A DNA stretch of 64,000 nucleotides from Lepturacanthus savala. Lineage: Eukaryota > Chordata > Actinopteri > Scombriformes > Trichiuridae. A model generated the notes under the pieces. The model did no database searches. It saw only the letters and a list, made by a program, of their open reading frames with translations, and was not told the DNA's origin. Positions 34,435-46,262 of this stretch are shown one piece after another (positions within the stretch are counted from its first letter, which is position 1; every line of letters begins with the position of its first letter). Position numbers and translations under genes: made by a program. Where the stretch lies: contig CM060466.1 of NCBI GenBank assembly GCA_030544235.1, forward strand, positions 24,037,575 through 24,101,574. The letters run 5' to 3'.

Positions 34435-37239
34435 TTGCATGTGTTTACAGACATCACAAAATCCCAGCATTGAACCTAAACTCATTTATTTAGAAACACA
34501 TATAACAGTAACATGTCCAGGTTGTGACACTATACAGGAAAAAGTACAAAGTAAGACATTTATCAGTCCGGTTTTACAATTTTATCAACACAATTTCAAA
34601 AATGATATCCAAATTGACAATAGAACTTTCAACATAAATTGTAGCCTTTTTCTTACAATAAATGTATTTGCATGTCTCTCCTTTTCTGAATATATGTCGT
34701 TGTCTTACCCAATGTACAATGTTGTCTATTAACACTATGTAACAGTCCAACACACCATATTTTGTCCAAACATGAAAAATTTACTTAAGCTTCCATTTTT
34801 CTATAGGAATACATACTTCCTACAGGCACTGCACTAGTAATAATAACAATAATTAAAATCTTATTTAATTACACAAACACACCTTTCATTTTTTATAATT
34901 TTTCATGTGTTTCATCATACCACAATATGGGCAAGGGACTAAAGGGACATTAAGAAATGTTGAGAGACAGCATCTATGCTCCTTAATGTCTGTACACACA
35001 GAATGAGTGTCTGTGTGTGAGTATAATGTGGCCTCAGGGCTTTTAAATGTGGGAACTGCTGAGGGAATTCCCCTAAAGGCAGAGATCCTCAACCCAAAGG
35101 AAAAATCGCCTCTGCCTTGCATATTCACTTTGCATGCCACAGACACACACACACGCACATAAAATGTAAGACTCACTCGCGTAGCACAAACACACTCAAA
35201 CCTATGCACATATCGTTGTAAATTCAAACATTCAATGAAAACAGCTATATATCCTTCTTCCATATTCAAATACAAACACATTGTAAATGTTCCTGCAGGC
35301 ACCAAGGATGGAAAGTAAAGTGGTCTTGCCAGGTGATGAGCCGTGAAAAACCATAAAAGACTCAAGGGAACAGGCCCAACATACTGTTTTCACATTTCAC
35401 ATCCATTTACCACGGCACATTTGCGTACAGTGCATAATCCACGTTATGGCCAAAAGTACCTTATTATATAAAAAAAAACATTACTTATATGCTTTAAGTC
35501 TTGGTCAATTTTTGTTTGAAATGTGGTACAATGACATTTACCAACCATTGGTGTGTTTGCAAGGTTTCAGAGTAACATCTTGTCTTTTTTGTGTAATATG
35601 CCCTCTTTCCAGGTTTCCATGGTGAGAGTGAGGTCATCTTACTCAGGTTATATCGGTTCAGTGGCTCTTAGAAGTTGCTTGATGTCCTCTTGATCACGTT
35701 TTCTTAATCTATGTTATCATTATATCTATATTTGTCATTGTGTTTTTTATTTTGCTTTTTTAACTTGTCGTTACAGTCGATGCTGCATATACATTTTTAG
35801 CATGTCTATCTTACCTAGAAGAGGTATCCTTCCTCTTTTGATCTTTTTGAGGTTTCTTTTTTTTTCCCTGTTAGGATTTTCTAGCCGGAATGGATGTCAT
35901 ATACGGTAAAGAATCTAAAGACCCTGTAGAGGAAACCACCATATCACACATTTAAATTTCTATGCAGATGACTCCCATTTCTCTTTGATTCCAATAAAAC
36001 ACTGGAACTCAGCGAACTTCCATCCTAAAAGCTATCATAACTCTTTCTTCAGTTAAATTCAGATGAATCAGAAGCTATTATTTTTAGTTCATTAATCACA
36101 TTTCTGCCTACTTAGTTTCCGTGTCCTCTTTCATTAACACCCGTATAAATCTAGATGTTATTTTTGGCAACAAGCAGGCCCATTGGACTTTATATACTTT
36201 AATATTTTTAATTGCACATTAACCTGGTACATAATGCATTTGAAGATAATTTTGTAACCCTTTTTGAAAAGAGGTATATAAAGCTGTTATCATTGCTACT
36301 ATTGTTCTCTCAATTAGTCATATTAGGAATCATGTGGAAATATATCACCCGGGAAACAATTTCAGGACAAAGTAAAAGAAAAAAGATAATGGAGCTCATG
36401 TGCTGCGTGTGTCACGTTGCACAGCATATAAACTTTGCTAAGAGTGTGGGAGTTTGTTGTAGTTGTAGTGTCATAACCTTCAAGAACAGACTCACAAGCT
36501 TATACAATTAATAACACTCTCCATAGTATACCTGTCTCCAAGATCTTAGGACCATGTTTCTTCTATAAACAAGAATTACAGTATAATGACATGAAATCCA
36601 TAGTAGAAAGCAAAAAGCACTGCATTATTTAGTTCTTCAAATCAGTTATAACTATGAATTTATATCATTATGATCTGTTATTAAACTGTTCTGGGAACTA
36701 CAAACATAACTTATTATTTCCCATCTTTAATTGCAGCATTAAAAGATGCCTACATCCAATAGCTTTGGTCTGTCCATGTATAAGCAGTTTTTTTTTCCAA
36801 GATAATGTGAACCACACTTGAAAATGGACATGGTGTAGAAAGGTAGGAACAATGACACCTAAAAAAAGACTTTGATAATATGGAGAGAAACCTCAGATCC
36901 TCACCTCCCCCCTCATATGGTTTAACAACTGACATTAAGAAAAGTCCATGTTTGTGACCTCTGGTATGAGGGTGGTCATGTGGAGTCTGATGTACTTGTG
37001 ACAAAAACACACCAAAAACAAGGAAAAAGGAAAATTCTTGAGTTCTCACCTATACAGGCACTTCAGCTGATTGGCTGAGTTTGGAGTTTTTCTGTCAAGT
37101 CACGCTCTCCCACCCACTGAATACGTTTGCAACAGTCCAGGCTGATACTTGGAGAGAATAGAAATGTGAGCTCATGTGATCAGGATCGTTTTAACCAGCC
37201 TATGTTTTTCATACACTCTTGCTGTATACATTTCCATGC
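34435..37239. other. AT-rich sequence, no gene recognised
   Basis: About 2.8 kb with chance frames. A plus-strand frame at 34439-34732 and a minus-strand frame at 34886-35365 have no recognisable domain and no splice context. No repeat family was identified. Confidence 0.45.
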
Positions 37240-37437
37240 CTTTCTCTTATTACTCCTCATTTTCCCTTTATCCTCACTGATAGTTTTTAGCTTCCCATCC
37301 TCTTCATTCTTCTTCCATCTTTGCTTTTCCTCTCTTCCTTTCTTCCTATTCCTCCTTTAACTCCACTTCACTGTACCATGTCTTTTCTCTCTCTCTCTTT
37401 TTATTATTCATTTTTATCTCCTTCTCTTCTCCACTGA
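37240..37437 (+). repeat. Pyrimidine-rich tract
   Basis: C/T-rich plus strand with TCTTCTTCC and TCTCTCTCTC, interrupted by A/G. Confidence 0.6.
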
Positions 37438-37920
37438 GAGCTGCTGTCTACCCATAACTTCCCAAAATACATAAAAATCACTGTAAAATTAGCAATTTCT
37501 TTATTATAATTATATAGTGCAACTAAATTTATACATAGATTTATTTATTTAATCTTAACTAAATTCAGAGATTAATGAAATATTTCTTAAAAAATACTAA
37601 TATATACTGTGAGCTATATTAGTGTTTATTATAAGTTAAACTAGTATTTATTATGATCATAAATCGTTTTCGAGCCTCCATTGAGAATGAGTTCGATTTT
37701 TGGGGGCAAACACTGTACTATATTAGCCTGGGTTTCTTGCATGTAAATCCATTTCAGTCTGCAAATCAGTCTGGACACCAAGGACCCTCCTCTCAGTGAG
37801 GGAGCCAATCACAGAACAGGTGCAGACAATAATAAACAGACAATAATTTACCTTTTGAAGTATTTTAGACCATCATCAAGTATCGGGTCCATCATTAGGT
37901 ATGTGCGATACGATTGGATA
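37438..37920. other. No recognised feature
   Basis: AT-rich sequence ahead of the next MITE. Confidence 0.4.
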
Positions 37921-38260
37921 TACACTACCAAAACTTTGGGGTCACTTCGAATGTTTCTTACTTTTGAAAGAAAATCACTGTTTTTTTCAATGAAGATGAC
38001 TTTAAAATATTCAGAAATACACTCTATACATTGCCAATATGGTAAATAACTATTTTAGCTGCTAATGTCTGATTTTTGGTGCAATATCGACATACGTAGG
38101 TGTATAGAGGCCCATTTCCAGCAACTATCACTCCAATGTTGTAATGGTACAATAGTACAATGCTACAGTCTTCTATTCATTTTACAACTCATGTTGGTAA
38201 ATAAAAGCGTGAGCTTTTATGGGAAGCATAAATTGTCTGGGTGAGCCCAGACGTAGTGTA
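37921..38260 (+). mobile_element. Tc1-like MITE, copy 2 (forward, internally deleted)
   Basis: Starts TACACTACCAAAACTTTGGG and ends in a shortened right TIR, GTGAGCCCAG then ACGTAGTGTA. It keeps TTTTTTTCAATGAAGATGAC, the TATAGAGGCCCATTTCCAGC block and TTTTACAACTCATG, but lacks the middle block with CAATCATGTTAGCAC. It carries no coding. Confidence 0.8.
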
Positions 38261-40205
38261 AGCTACATACAAACGCATTTGATAGACATTCGTATTAACC
38301 ATTAAATGTCTCTGGGCTTTCATAAACCACACCTCTAATACAAACAAATGAAAGGATGGTTCTCAGAACACCAGACCTCATCTCAGTCTATATTGACATG
38401 AGGTCCAGTGTTTGCCAGGATAGTAATATATGTTAACACAGTCAGACAGAAAATGTGATGGTGTCATAATATGAAATAATCATTTCCACATGAAAAAGAC
38501 ATCATATGTAAAATCTTTTTTTTTTAAATGGCAAACTTGGAGAATCTTGTGTCATTTTTAACAGTTTGTGTGTGTGTTGCATAAGTGTGAAGAATCACAC
38601 TACTACACTGCAAAAGTCATCATTTTTTGCGTTCTATTTGCAAGACTCCAGCCTGGAGCGATGTAATACCTATCACACATCTCTCTCACGTACAGCTTCA
38701 AGATGTGATTTACCAACACACACTAATCTCTATCAAACAAATTCACAACACTGAGGGCTAGTGGCTATTGGGAATGAGAAGTGAAGCTTCGTGGGGTAGC
38801 TGTCATCCGTTTTAGAAGGTGTGACTCCCCTTTTCTCACGTGATACCACCCACCTCACCAAGTAACGCGGGCCCCTTCAGGATGTGAAGCTTTGCGTCTC
38901 CTCTGCATAGCAACAGTAGTCACATGTTTTCAGCATTGCATTTTGACATTAATTTGCAGAGAAAAGTAAATGGACTATATTTGTTTAGAAGTATCTGATC
39001 ATTCACACACACACATTCATGCACCAATGGCAATGGTTTTGGTTCAGTATTTTCAACATGGCGACGGAGGAGCAGGGAATTGAAATGCTGATCTTCTGCT
39101 TAGTGGATGCCCCTCTCTACCTTTGAGCCTCATTTCCCCCAAAAACTCTCCCTCCCCTCCATTCTCTTACTGTCTTCCTGCTACATCAGCACGAGCAAGC
39201 AGAACACAAACACCCAGGGTGGGTGTTTGTGCACACTAGGAAAAGCTGCTCTTGAAATGTTTTTTTTTTTCAGAAAACATTAAAACATCTGTATCCAAAA
39301 AAACCCTGTAAAAACACATGCCACATGTGCATGCTATATATCTGATTTGGAGGGAAGGAAGCTAAAAGAATGAGTGGAATGCAAAAGACACACTATATTG
39401 GGTTCTGTTACATCAGTTATGCATTGCCCACCTGGGGTCCGGCAGGGTTTTAGAAGAAAAATGATAAATTGGTGGAGTTCTTTTTTCAAAGATGTAGTTT
39501 CAGCTGATGTTCTAAAAAAGTGATTTTAAGCAGAAGATAAAGTATGCACTGAGGTTAAAAAAAAATCATTTTTGTTTATAAATTGCTACAGAATATCACA
39601 GGCTGTTGAGCTTCCTTCATTGCTGTTATCTACTCTTTATTATGTCTGCGATACACAAATATACATCTTAAATTATTTCCACCAATTGACCTGAAAATGA
39701 GGACACCACATCACCCATGATGTACCAGCGAATATATTGATTCGCCCATTTCCTACGCACCTGAATAAAAAACAGTGTCAGTGTCTTTAATAGGCTCCTG
39801 TGGTTCACTGGGTCCGACTAATGTGAAAGATATTTTCGAGCGAGGAAAGGAAAAAAAAATAGATCCGACGTTAGATGGAACTCTATACATAATATCAAGA
39901 ATAATTACCACTATTATTCACTAATTAGTTGCTTGAATGCAAAATGAGAAACAGATACGAGATAACACAGACTTCTAACAGAACACAGAGCCAAGCAATC
40001 CGTGGTATTTCTTGTTGTGGTTGTTAGAATATTCATCAGCATCTTCTGTACAGAAAAATAGCCTGCATGCATGTTACCAAACAGTTTGACGTGACTTGTT
40101 TTCGCTTAAAGGAAATTGTTCAGTGAATATTTTTTATTTTTCCTAGTTTGTAAACACATTAAATAGAGGCCTATTACGAATGCTTTAGACCTTTTTTTGC
40201 TTTTT

Positions 40206-40208
<3 letters not shown>
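38261..40208. other. Unassigned sequence with one hairpin
   Basis: No gene or defined transposon. Poly-T lies near 38517-38524 and 39259-39270. The hairpin at 39205-39231 is annotated separately. Confidence 0.4.
39205..39231. repeat. Perfect inverted repeat, 11-bp arms
   Basis: CACAAACACCC (39205-39215) pairs with GGGTGTTTGTG (39221-39231) around a 5-base loop. Confidence 0.88.

Positions 40209-40298
<90 letters not shown>
40209..40298. repeat. (TA)n microsatellite, about 45 units
   Basis: Uninterrupted TA for about 90 bases, matching in length the array at 33202. Tyr/Ile-repeat frames here are artefacts. Confidence 0.95.
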
Positions 40299-40302
<4 letters not shown>

Positions 40303-41171
40303 TATACAGAATTTATATTGTGCATAAGGGAGTGTGGCTGCATGTGCGTGCAAGTGTGTGTCATGTGTGCGCGTTTGCTCAGGCTGAGAAGTCATCCTAT
40401 ATTTCTAGCGGTTTCCCCGGAGCTCCAAACAAAGACTTTTTTTGCAGCCCGGATCAAACCAGGCATCAATTCCTTTAGCCTGACATTGTATGCGGGTGCA
40501 TGTGTGTCTGCGGCTGGTGTGTACATGTGTTTGTGTCTTATTTAGGATGCATGTCGTGTCCTGTGTATGTCTGTGTGCAGGCATGTGTGTGCATGGATGT
40601 TCATGCATGTTGTGCCTTCATGCTCGCCTGCTTTACCAGCCATGTCCCGTTCGACATACATATTCAGCACTTTTTCAGCAGTTTTCTTCTTCCCCTCTTT
40701 TCACTCCTCTCCCGGTTCTCTCCATCTTAGGGTGTTATTAGATAGGACAACTCTTGCCGCTGGCAATTCTCCTCTCTGCACTCTACATCCAAAGGCATGT
40801 GGGTTTTGGAAACCAGTATGTGTGTTTGTGTGTGTGTGTACGCTAGGTATTCATGCTTGTCATGTGTATTAGTGGTAATGTGCACTTTATGTCTGTGTGT
40901 GAGCTTAATTTAATACTCCATGTACAGAAAAGCACAGTATAGTGTATACTTAAGTTGCAATGGATTTATAAGATAGATATACTCCGTTAGTTTGAAAGAA
41001 GTGTAACAGAAGTGTAACATTCCCCTCATTGCTTTTGTCTGCATTCCTCTTGTCATTGTGTCATTCTCTCCATCTCCCCATTTGCAATATGCTTCACAAC
41101 AATATGACAGGAGACTTTGACCCTTCTCTCTTAACCTTCCATATGTCTCTCTGCACGCATGCAAAATCAGG

Positions 41172-41172
<1 letters not shown>
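40299..41172. other. GT-leaning sequence, no gene recognised
   Basis: Many short GTGTGT runs (for example 40818-40839) inside otherwise complex sequence. Cys/Val-rich chance frames only. Confidence 0.45.

Positions 41173-41244
<72 letters not shown>
41173..41244. repeat. (CA)n microsatellite, about 36 units
   Basis: Uninterrupted CA for about 72 bases, the longest CA array in the window. Confidence 0.95.
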
Positions 41245-41246
<2 letters not shown>

Positions 41247-41684
41247 TCAAGCCCCACATACGAATAAGCAGACACACACATGGTGTAAGCCCAGGGGCTC
41301 CATCTATTAAAGATCCATCCATCATCACATATAATTTTAATACGGTAGGAATAAAAAAAATGCTTACACAGCCAAATGAAAATTTTCTGAGACCTGCATG
41401 CTGGAGTCCAATCCTGCCTAGAAACCTGCATAAGCACTTAAATGTGCATGCGCACACGCAGTGCTCAACCAATTATGGCTCATGAGATGCTGCTTTCTGT
41501 TGTTTTCGGTTGACAGTTGATTTGTTAGCGGTCAGCAGCAGTCATTGATTGTTACTGTGAAAACACAGACAGCCTGGAGGTTGACTATAACTTTTCAGGC
41601 TTAAAATCAGTCAGTCCATATTTTTTGTTAAGTATCTAACTCAAATTCTATTGGTCAAAGAGTAAATCTAGGAATCGCCTAAAA
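41245..41684. other. No recognised feature
   Basis: Complex sequence between the CA array and the TTAA element. Confidence 0.4.
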
Positions 41685-42331
41685 TTAAAGCTGTCGGGCA
41701 GGACTTCTCTCTCCCTCTGCTGGCAGTGAAAAGGTAACTACACAAACACAGAGTAAAATAAATAGATAAACGTTATGCTTTGGTTGTAAAATCATACAAC
41801 CCCCATGAAATGACTCGTTTCACTGTCAGAATTCCGGCCAGCAGGGAGTGTCTGCAAATACATGAGCTTTTTTACAATAGCTATAAAACACTTTTCAATA
41901 CTATTCATAAACTTGCCGTGAACCAACACCCACAACACACAAATGGCAAAACAGTTAATTTGATGCTCAAAATCACGCAATGTAAAATAAACACCAACAC
42001 TAATTTTCAAAACACAGCAATACACCAAATCTACCAAAACACTGCAACCTGTCTGAAATCAAATGATTCTTCCAAAACACAAACACATGTTCACTTCCAA
42101 CAGGAACATTAAGTCAATGACAGCCCAATGACATAGAAACACTGCCAACAGAATTACAGAATGCATTACTTTACATGTGTCAGATCTTTAGGAACATTCT
42201 CATTTTCTGTTCTATTGTTCTTTGTCGTCATAAGACGAGTCTGAAGAAGTCCTTATATTTATATTATGTGGTCATGCAACTAAAGGAATGACAACACCTA
42301 AGTCTCAGATGATTTATTTGCCTAACTTCAT

Positions 42332-42542
42332 CTCTCTCAAATTGAATTATAGGCAACTGGACTTGTCTAGAAAGGTGTTTCACCTCTTTGGTCTGACTAG
42401 TCTGACCAGTAGTGTGACCAGTTGCAGACTAGTCATCTAGTCGACTAGCACAGGCTACGAATTGAGGAAGCCACTTGGATTAGAGGTGAAATGTCTTAGT
42501 CTGGTTGCAAGTCTGGTTGCTTATGATTCAATTTGAGAGAGA
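42332..42542. repeat. Fold-back sequence with imperfect long arms
   Basis: CTCTCTCAAATTGAATTATA (42332 on) pairs with TATGATTCAATTTGAGAGAG (ending about 42542). Pairing continues inward through GGCAACT/GGTTGC and TTTCACCTCT/AGAGGTGAAA, giving imperfect arms of about 70 bases around a loop rich in CTAGTC motifs. It resembles a fish repeat I recall but was not checked. Confidence 0.7.
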
Positions 42543-42829
42543 GAACAATGACCTGCATGAATGGGAATATTCACAGACATCACTTCAGCTGTTTCTCAAT
42601 AGCAATGACCACGATACATATAAGTGAGCTATATATATTTGTTCTGACATGCACTGTGAAACTGGCAGTTAAAATCCAATCTTGGCTGAAGAAAGAAATG
42701 GAGAAAAAAATGTGCATCCTACATGTACACTGTTAACAGCTAATATATGAGCTTTGAAAATGTGCTAAAAAACTGTAAAAACAACAAAAAAAAATCAGCT
42801 TGGAATTTGCCTGGTGGTGATAGGCTTAA

Positions 42830-43581
42830 TCCTAGTTTATACTTCTGTGTACGTAGCTTGTGCATTCAAAGTTCTGCGTAGAAGTAACACGTTGGTCTGC
42901 GGAATCAATGTTTCCTCTTCACAGTGACAACCGTTTGCCAGAGAAAAAAAACAAAACAAGAAAAAAACAGAACAAGAAAGGAAAAACAGGCAAAAAGATA
43001 CACATGCACCTAAATATTCCACATATTCCAGACTGAATGTACCAGACTTTTTTTTTTTCTTTTGCCGTTACCGGCATGCAGCGCGTGTTTGGAGTGCATC
43101 AATATCAAAGAGCAAAAGCTTTTATTGCAAATGTTGAAGCGCAGGCGAGAGAGACATACAGTCAAAACACACATTTCCCCCTAAATAACACATATTCTGG
43201 GCTGTATGCACAGATTTTTCTTTTTTTTCCACCTGTTTTTGTTTCGGTTTTGTGCTGGACTTTTTTTTCTTGTACCAGACTTTTTTTTCTCGTACCAGAC
43301 TTTTTTTCCTTGCCTCGGACTTTTGTTTTTTGCCTGGTCCCAATACTCCTTCAGACAACTGGATACAGCACATGTGTTTGTAGCTCATTGATATCAAAGA
43401 GAAAATGCATTTATTGCAAATGTTGAAGTGGAGGCGACTTGTAGAACCACCGCAGCTGACCTGACCAATCGCAGCCCTTGCGGTTCACGTCAACGCAATG
43501 CGTAGTCAGGAGTGCATCAACCTACAACGTAGGGGTCTGCATCAACACCATAGCTACGTACACAGAAGTATAAACTAGGCT
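42830..43581 (+). mobile_element. TIR transposon family B, copy 2 (about 751 bp)
   Basis: CCTAGTTTATACTTCTGTGT at the left is matched by ACACAGAAGTATAAACTAGG at the right (inverted). Sequence around the insertion reads GGCTTAAT | element | CTAATCAGC, where the family C relative at 63483 has uninterrupted GGCTTAATCAACATT. This gives a TTAAT/CTAAT target duplication. The interior is like copy 1 (duplicated CTTTTATTGC segment) but with more T-rich 20-bp units. It is non-coding. Confidence 0.85.
43241..43340 (+). repeat. 20-bp minisatellite, about 5 units
   Basis: Consecutive 20-base units of the form TTTTTTTTCTTGTACCAGAC start at 43241, 43261, 43281, 43301 and 43321. The middle units are nearly identical and the outer ones diverged. 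It lies inside the family B element. Confidence 0.85.
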
Positions 43582-43661
43582 CTAATCAGCATTGTATGAA
43601 CTCCTTTGGCATGGGCTTGAATGAATCGGACATATGAAAAAATTCCGCACTGTAGATTTAA

Positions 43662-44696
43662 ACAGACCAGTCTTTGGAGAGATCCCTTTGTTGGGCTCTC
43701 TTGTCAAAAACTGAGTGACCTTATGCATAGCACTTGTCAAAATGCTATTGATAGTGCAGTGACAATTATATATAAGATATTCTTGGTAGATTCCTCAGCG
43801 TCTTGAAGCAGAGTCACCAGCTGCCTTTTACTTCTTCATCATCTTCATCATCAGAACACAACAACACAGTGTACACATCATTTTTCATCAGGTCATTTAA
43901 GGGTTAATTTCAGGGACTTTCAGCTCAACATAGCGTCCAATGTTTTTTTGTGTGTGTGTAAGTAAGCTTAGATACACTATTTCAAAGTTGTGGTATCTAC
44001 TTCCTTTTCCAGTATTTGCTGGAAGTTTTGCTAAACACATCATGAAACAGTAAAATCATTAACTCCTGGAGAGCAGTTACTACACGTGTTAAAAATGTAT
44101 AAGTATTATTGTCTTCCAATAAACAATACCTGAGCCTGTGTTAAGCTCTTCGAGCTGAGGGATGTGGAAACAAGATGAGCACATAATGCAGTGTGAAACA
44201 TACCAAAATAGATCTATTATAAGCCATATTGATCCATACCCAAAGATGGACACCTCGGAGCAGTATGGCAAGTTTCAGCATTTGCAGTCTGAAAATGGTA
44301 TTTCCCTCGGGAGGTTAAATGTAGCTAAGCCAGCAAAATGTTCTCACCAGCATGGTTGCTGCTGATGACAAATGCTCTCTTCCTACTGTATGATGCTGTA
44401 CAATTAAGAATCAAATAATAAAGAATGTTTCCCTTGCTGCATCTTCTTTGCCCCTGTGTCCATTTAATCACATGAGTTGACCAAGGTCATGTCCACAACA
44501 GGGGGTGTAGGAGTGGTTGCAGGAAACGGCAGAGTCAGTACACAAATGGCTCACCTGGGAGCAGCCCCAAAACAAACATGCTGTTACACTAATAGCCACT
44601 GAACAGCTGAAAATCTGAATTTCATCTGCAGCGGAATCCAGCCAGACACCCCTTTATCTGAGGACCTTGTGACACAGTTCTGTTTTACTGGGCTTT
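43662..44696. other. No gene recognised
   Basis: Complex sequence with a short TCATCATCTTCATCATC run at about 43836-43853. No transposon ends are defined. Confidence 0.4.
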
Positions 44697-45010
44697 ATCT
44701 CTATAAACAGGTATCTGCATATGAATATGCAGAATTTGTAGATGAGTTTCAGGTGATAATCATTTTCACAACCAGAAGGGATCAGTATTAGTATTGACTG
44801 ATCACATTTTAGGAGGCAAATAACAAGTCCGTGTGGAGACCTGCACAGCGGCGGAACACATTGGCCAAATGGTATCTCGGGACCTGTGAAAGTCTGTCAA
44901 TGATTTTGCTTTTTGTTATCTTTTATGGGTTTTTTATTAGCTTTTACAGTGTCTCAAGTTGCTAGTCAGGCTGTAAACAATGACAGATGAACCAAAAAAA
45001 GGAATCCTTG
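44697..45010 (+). mobile_element. hAT-like repeat (family D), partial copy 1
   Basis: Matches 56440-56715 over about 270 bases with substitutions and small indels. Shared landmarks include ATGTGCAGAAT/ATATGCAGAAT, GTCCGTG...GAGA-CTGCACAG, ATCTCGG, AGTCTGTCAA and GGAATCCTTGGACC/GGAAGTCTTGGACC. Termini are not visible here. There is no reading frame of note. Confidence 0.65.
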
Positions 45011-46262
45011 GACCTGATAACCTCTAGATCCACCAGATGCAAGTTAATATTGTAGGTCGCAGCCAAAGGCCAGTTCATCTTCAGACGATAGATGAAGGGT
45101 TCCTGGATAGTCCCGAGCTATATGTCTGTGAGATTGTTCTGAGCTCTGAAGACAGAGATGCTCACAAGCTGCAAGCTGTTCACTCTTTTCTTGGAGTCTC
45201 CCCCCAAGGCTGCCAACCACTAACCTGACGCAGCCAGATGGTTTCCTACACATAACCATCTGGGAAGTATTCCGTGGAAACTGTTTGGAAAAAGGGCAGG
45301 CACAAGAATGCTTGGCAGGTGATTGGATTAGGTGTCTGTCTATCGCTGCCTATCCTTGGCCCAAGCGGGGCGTCATCTCATGAACACGAAACCACGCGAG
45401 AAGCTGATTGGTCGGTCAACCTCGGATCAGACACAAACTTGAAGCTTGAAGATGGATTAGAGTGTGATTGCATTATCTCATGATCTGGTGGAGACCCGGC
45501 TGTCTTGCAAGATAAGGCAACTACCGCACGGTTCCCTAATGTGGTCTGCCTCCTTCACAGTAGTAAAAGTAACAATAGACAAGTGTAAAATAATGGATAC
45601 CTCCTCCTCATCATTGACTGCTAGCTTTGCCTTCCTGCTTTGCTGACAGCAAGTAACCTTCTGAATGCAGCATGAAGGGGCACCCGCACAGGTTCCTGCT
45701 GACACCTGTAGTGTTGAGCATGTCAGAGGAGGTTGGCGTGTGTGGGATTTGTTGTTTTGGTTATCACCATCCAGTTTTTTTGGCTCTGGATTAGAAAGAT
45801 ATCAGCTGAACTCTGACTAACCATCCATAGAAATGAAACATTTTTCACCATTAGCTACAGCGTTTTCTCCTGCCAATTGATGCAATTCTGCAAATAATCA
45901 GCACAGCACCATTCAGTCACTTTCACATATTCCACAAAAAAGGAGGGTTGTTTAAATAACACCCAAGGACATTTATATTGTCCAACGATTATAGTTGAAT
46001 CTTTTCAACAGCCTAAATGGACACTATCAAAGCCTACCAATGCCTCCAGCTGCCCACTCGTCATTAACCCTTTGTTTGCAGGTCACAACTACCCTGAGTC
46101 ACCTGAAAGGACCACTAGTGTTCACAGCATTCCACAGAATTGCTTTTTGTGTGTGCATTAACTGTTCTGTCTAAGGTGATTTTGTTGAATTTAATGTTTG
46201 AAGATTGTCTGTCAAAGTTGTTAGTGTGAGAAGGTGCTTTTGTTTTCATTCTGAAATGTATA
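45011..46262. other. Unassigned, with a repeat-like segment
   Basis: About 45238-45530 (CATCTGGGAAGTATTCCGTG; GAAGCTTGAAGATGGATTAG) resembles a fish repeat I recall, without visible termini. The rest is complex, with no gene recognised. Confidence 0.35.

Larger units (their letters stand above)
41685..43661 (+). mobile_element. TTAA-flanked MITE (family C), copy 1, interrupted
   Basis: Left end TTAAAGCTG at 41685; right end CTGTAGATTTAA near 43650-43661. It shares with the copy at 63163 the blocks CTCTCCCTCTGCTGG (about 41709), GAAATGACTCGTTTCAC (about 41807), GGTGGTGA-AGGCTTAAT (about 42813) and, after the inserted family B element, TAATCAGCATT (43583). About 900 bases (41850-42740), including a fold-back sequence, have no match in the other copy and look like a separate insertion or divergent middle. 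TTAA ends suggest a piggyBac-like or Kolobok-like origin (inference). Confidence 0.6.

Noticed and set aside
34886..35365. 159-codon minus-strand frame
   Set aside because: The longest frame in its neighbourhood, but with no domain, signal or homologue that I recognise. One frame of this length among six frames over 64 kb is not exceptional.
40910..41437. 175-codon minus-strand frame
   Set aside because: Its centre is a Cys-Val repeat from the (CA)36 array.
42332..42542. CRISPR-like or phage attachment structure
   Set aside because: The host is a vertebrate, and the pattern is one inverted repeat, not regularly spaced direct repeats.
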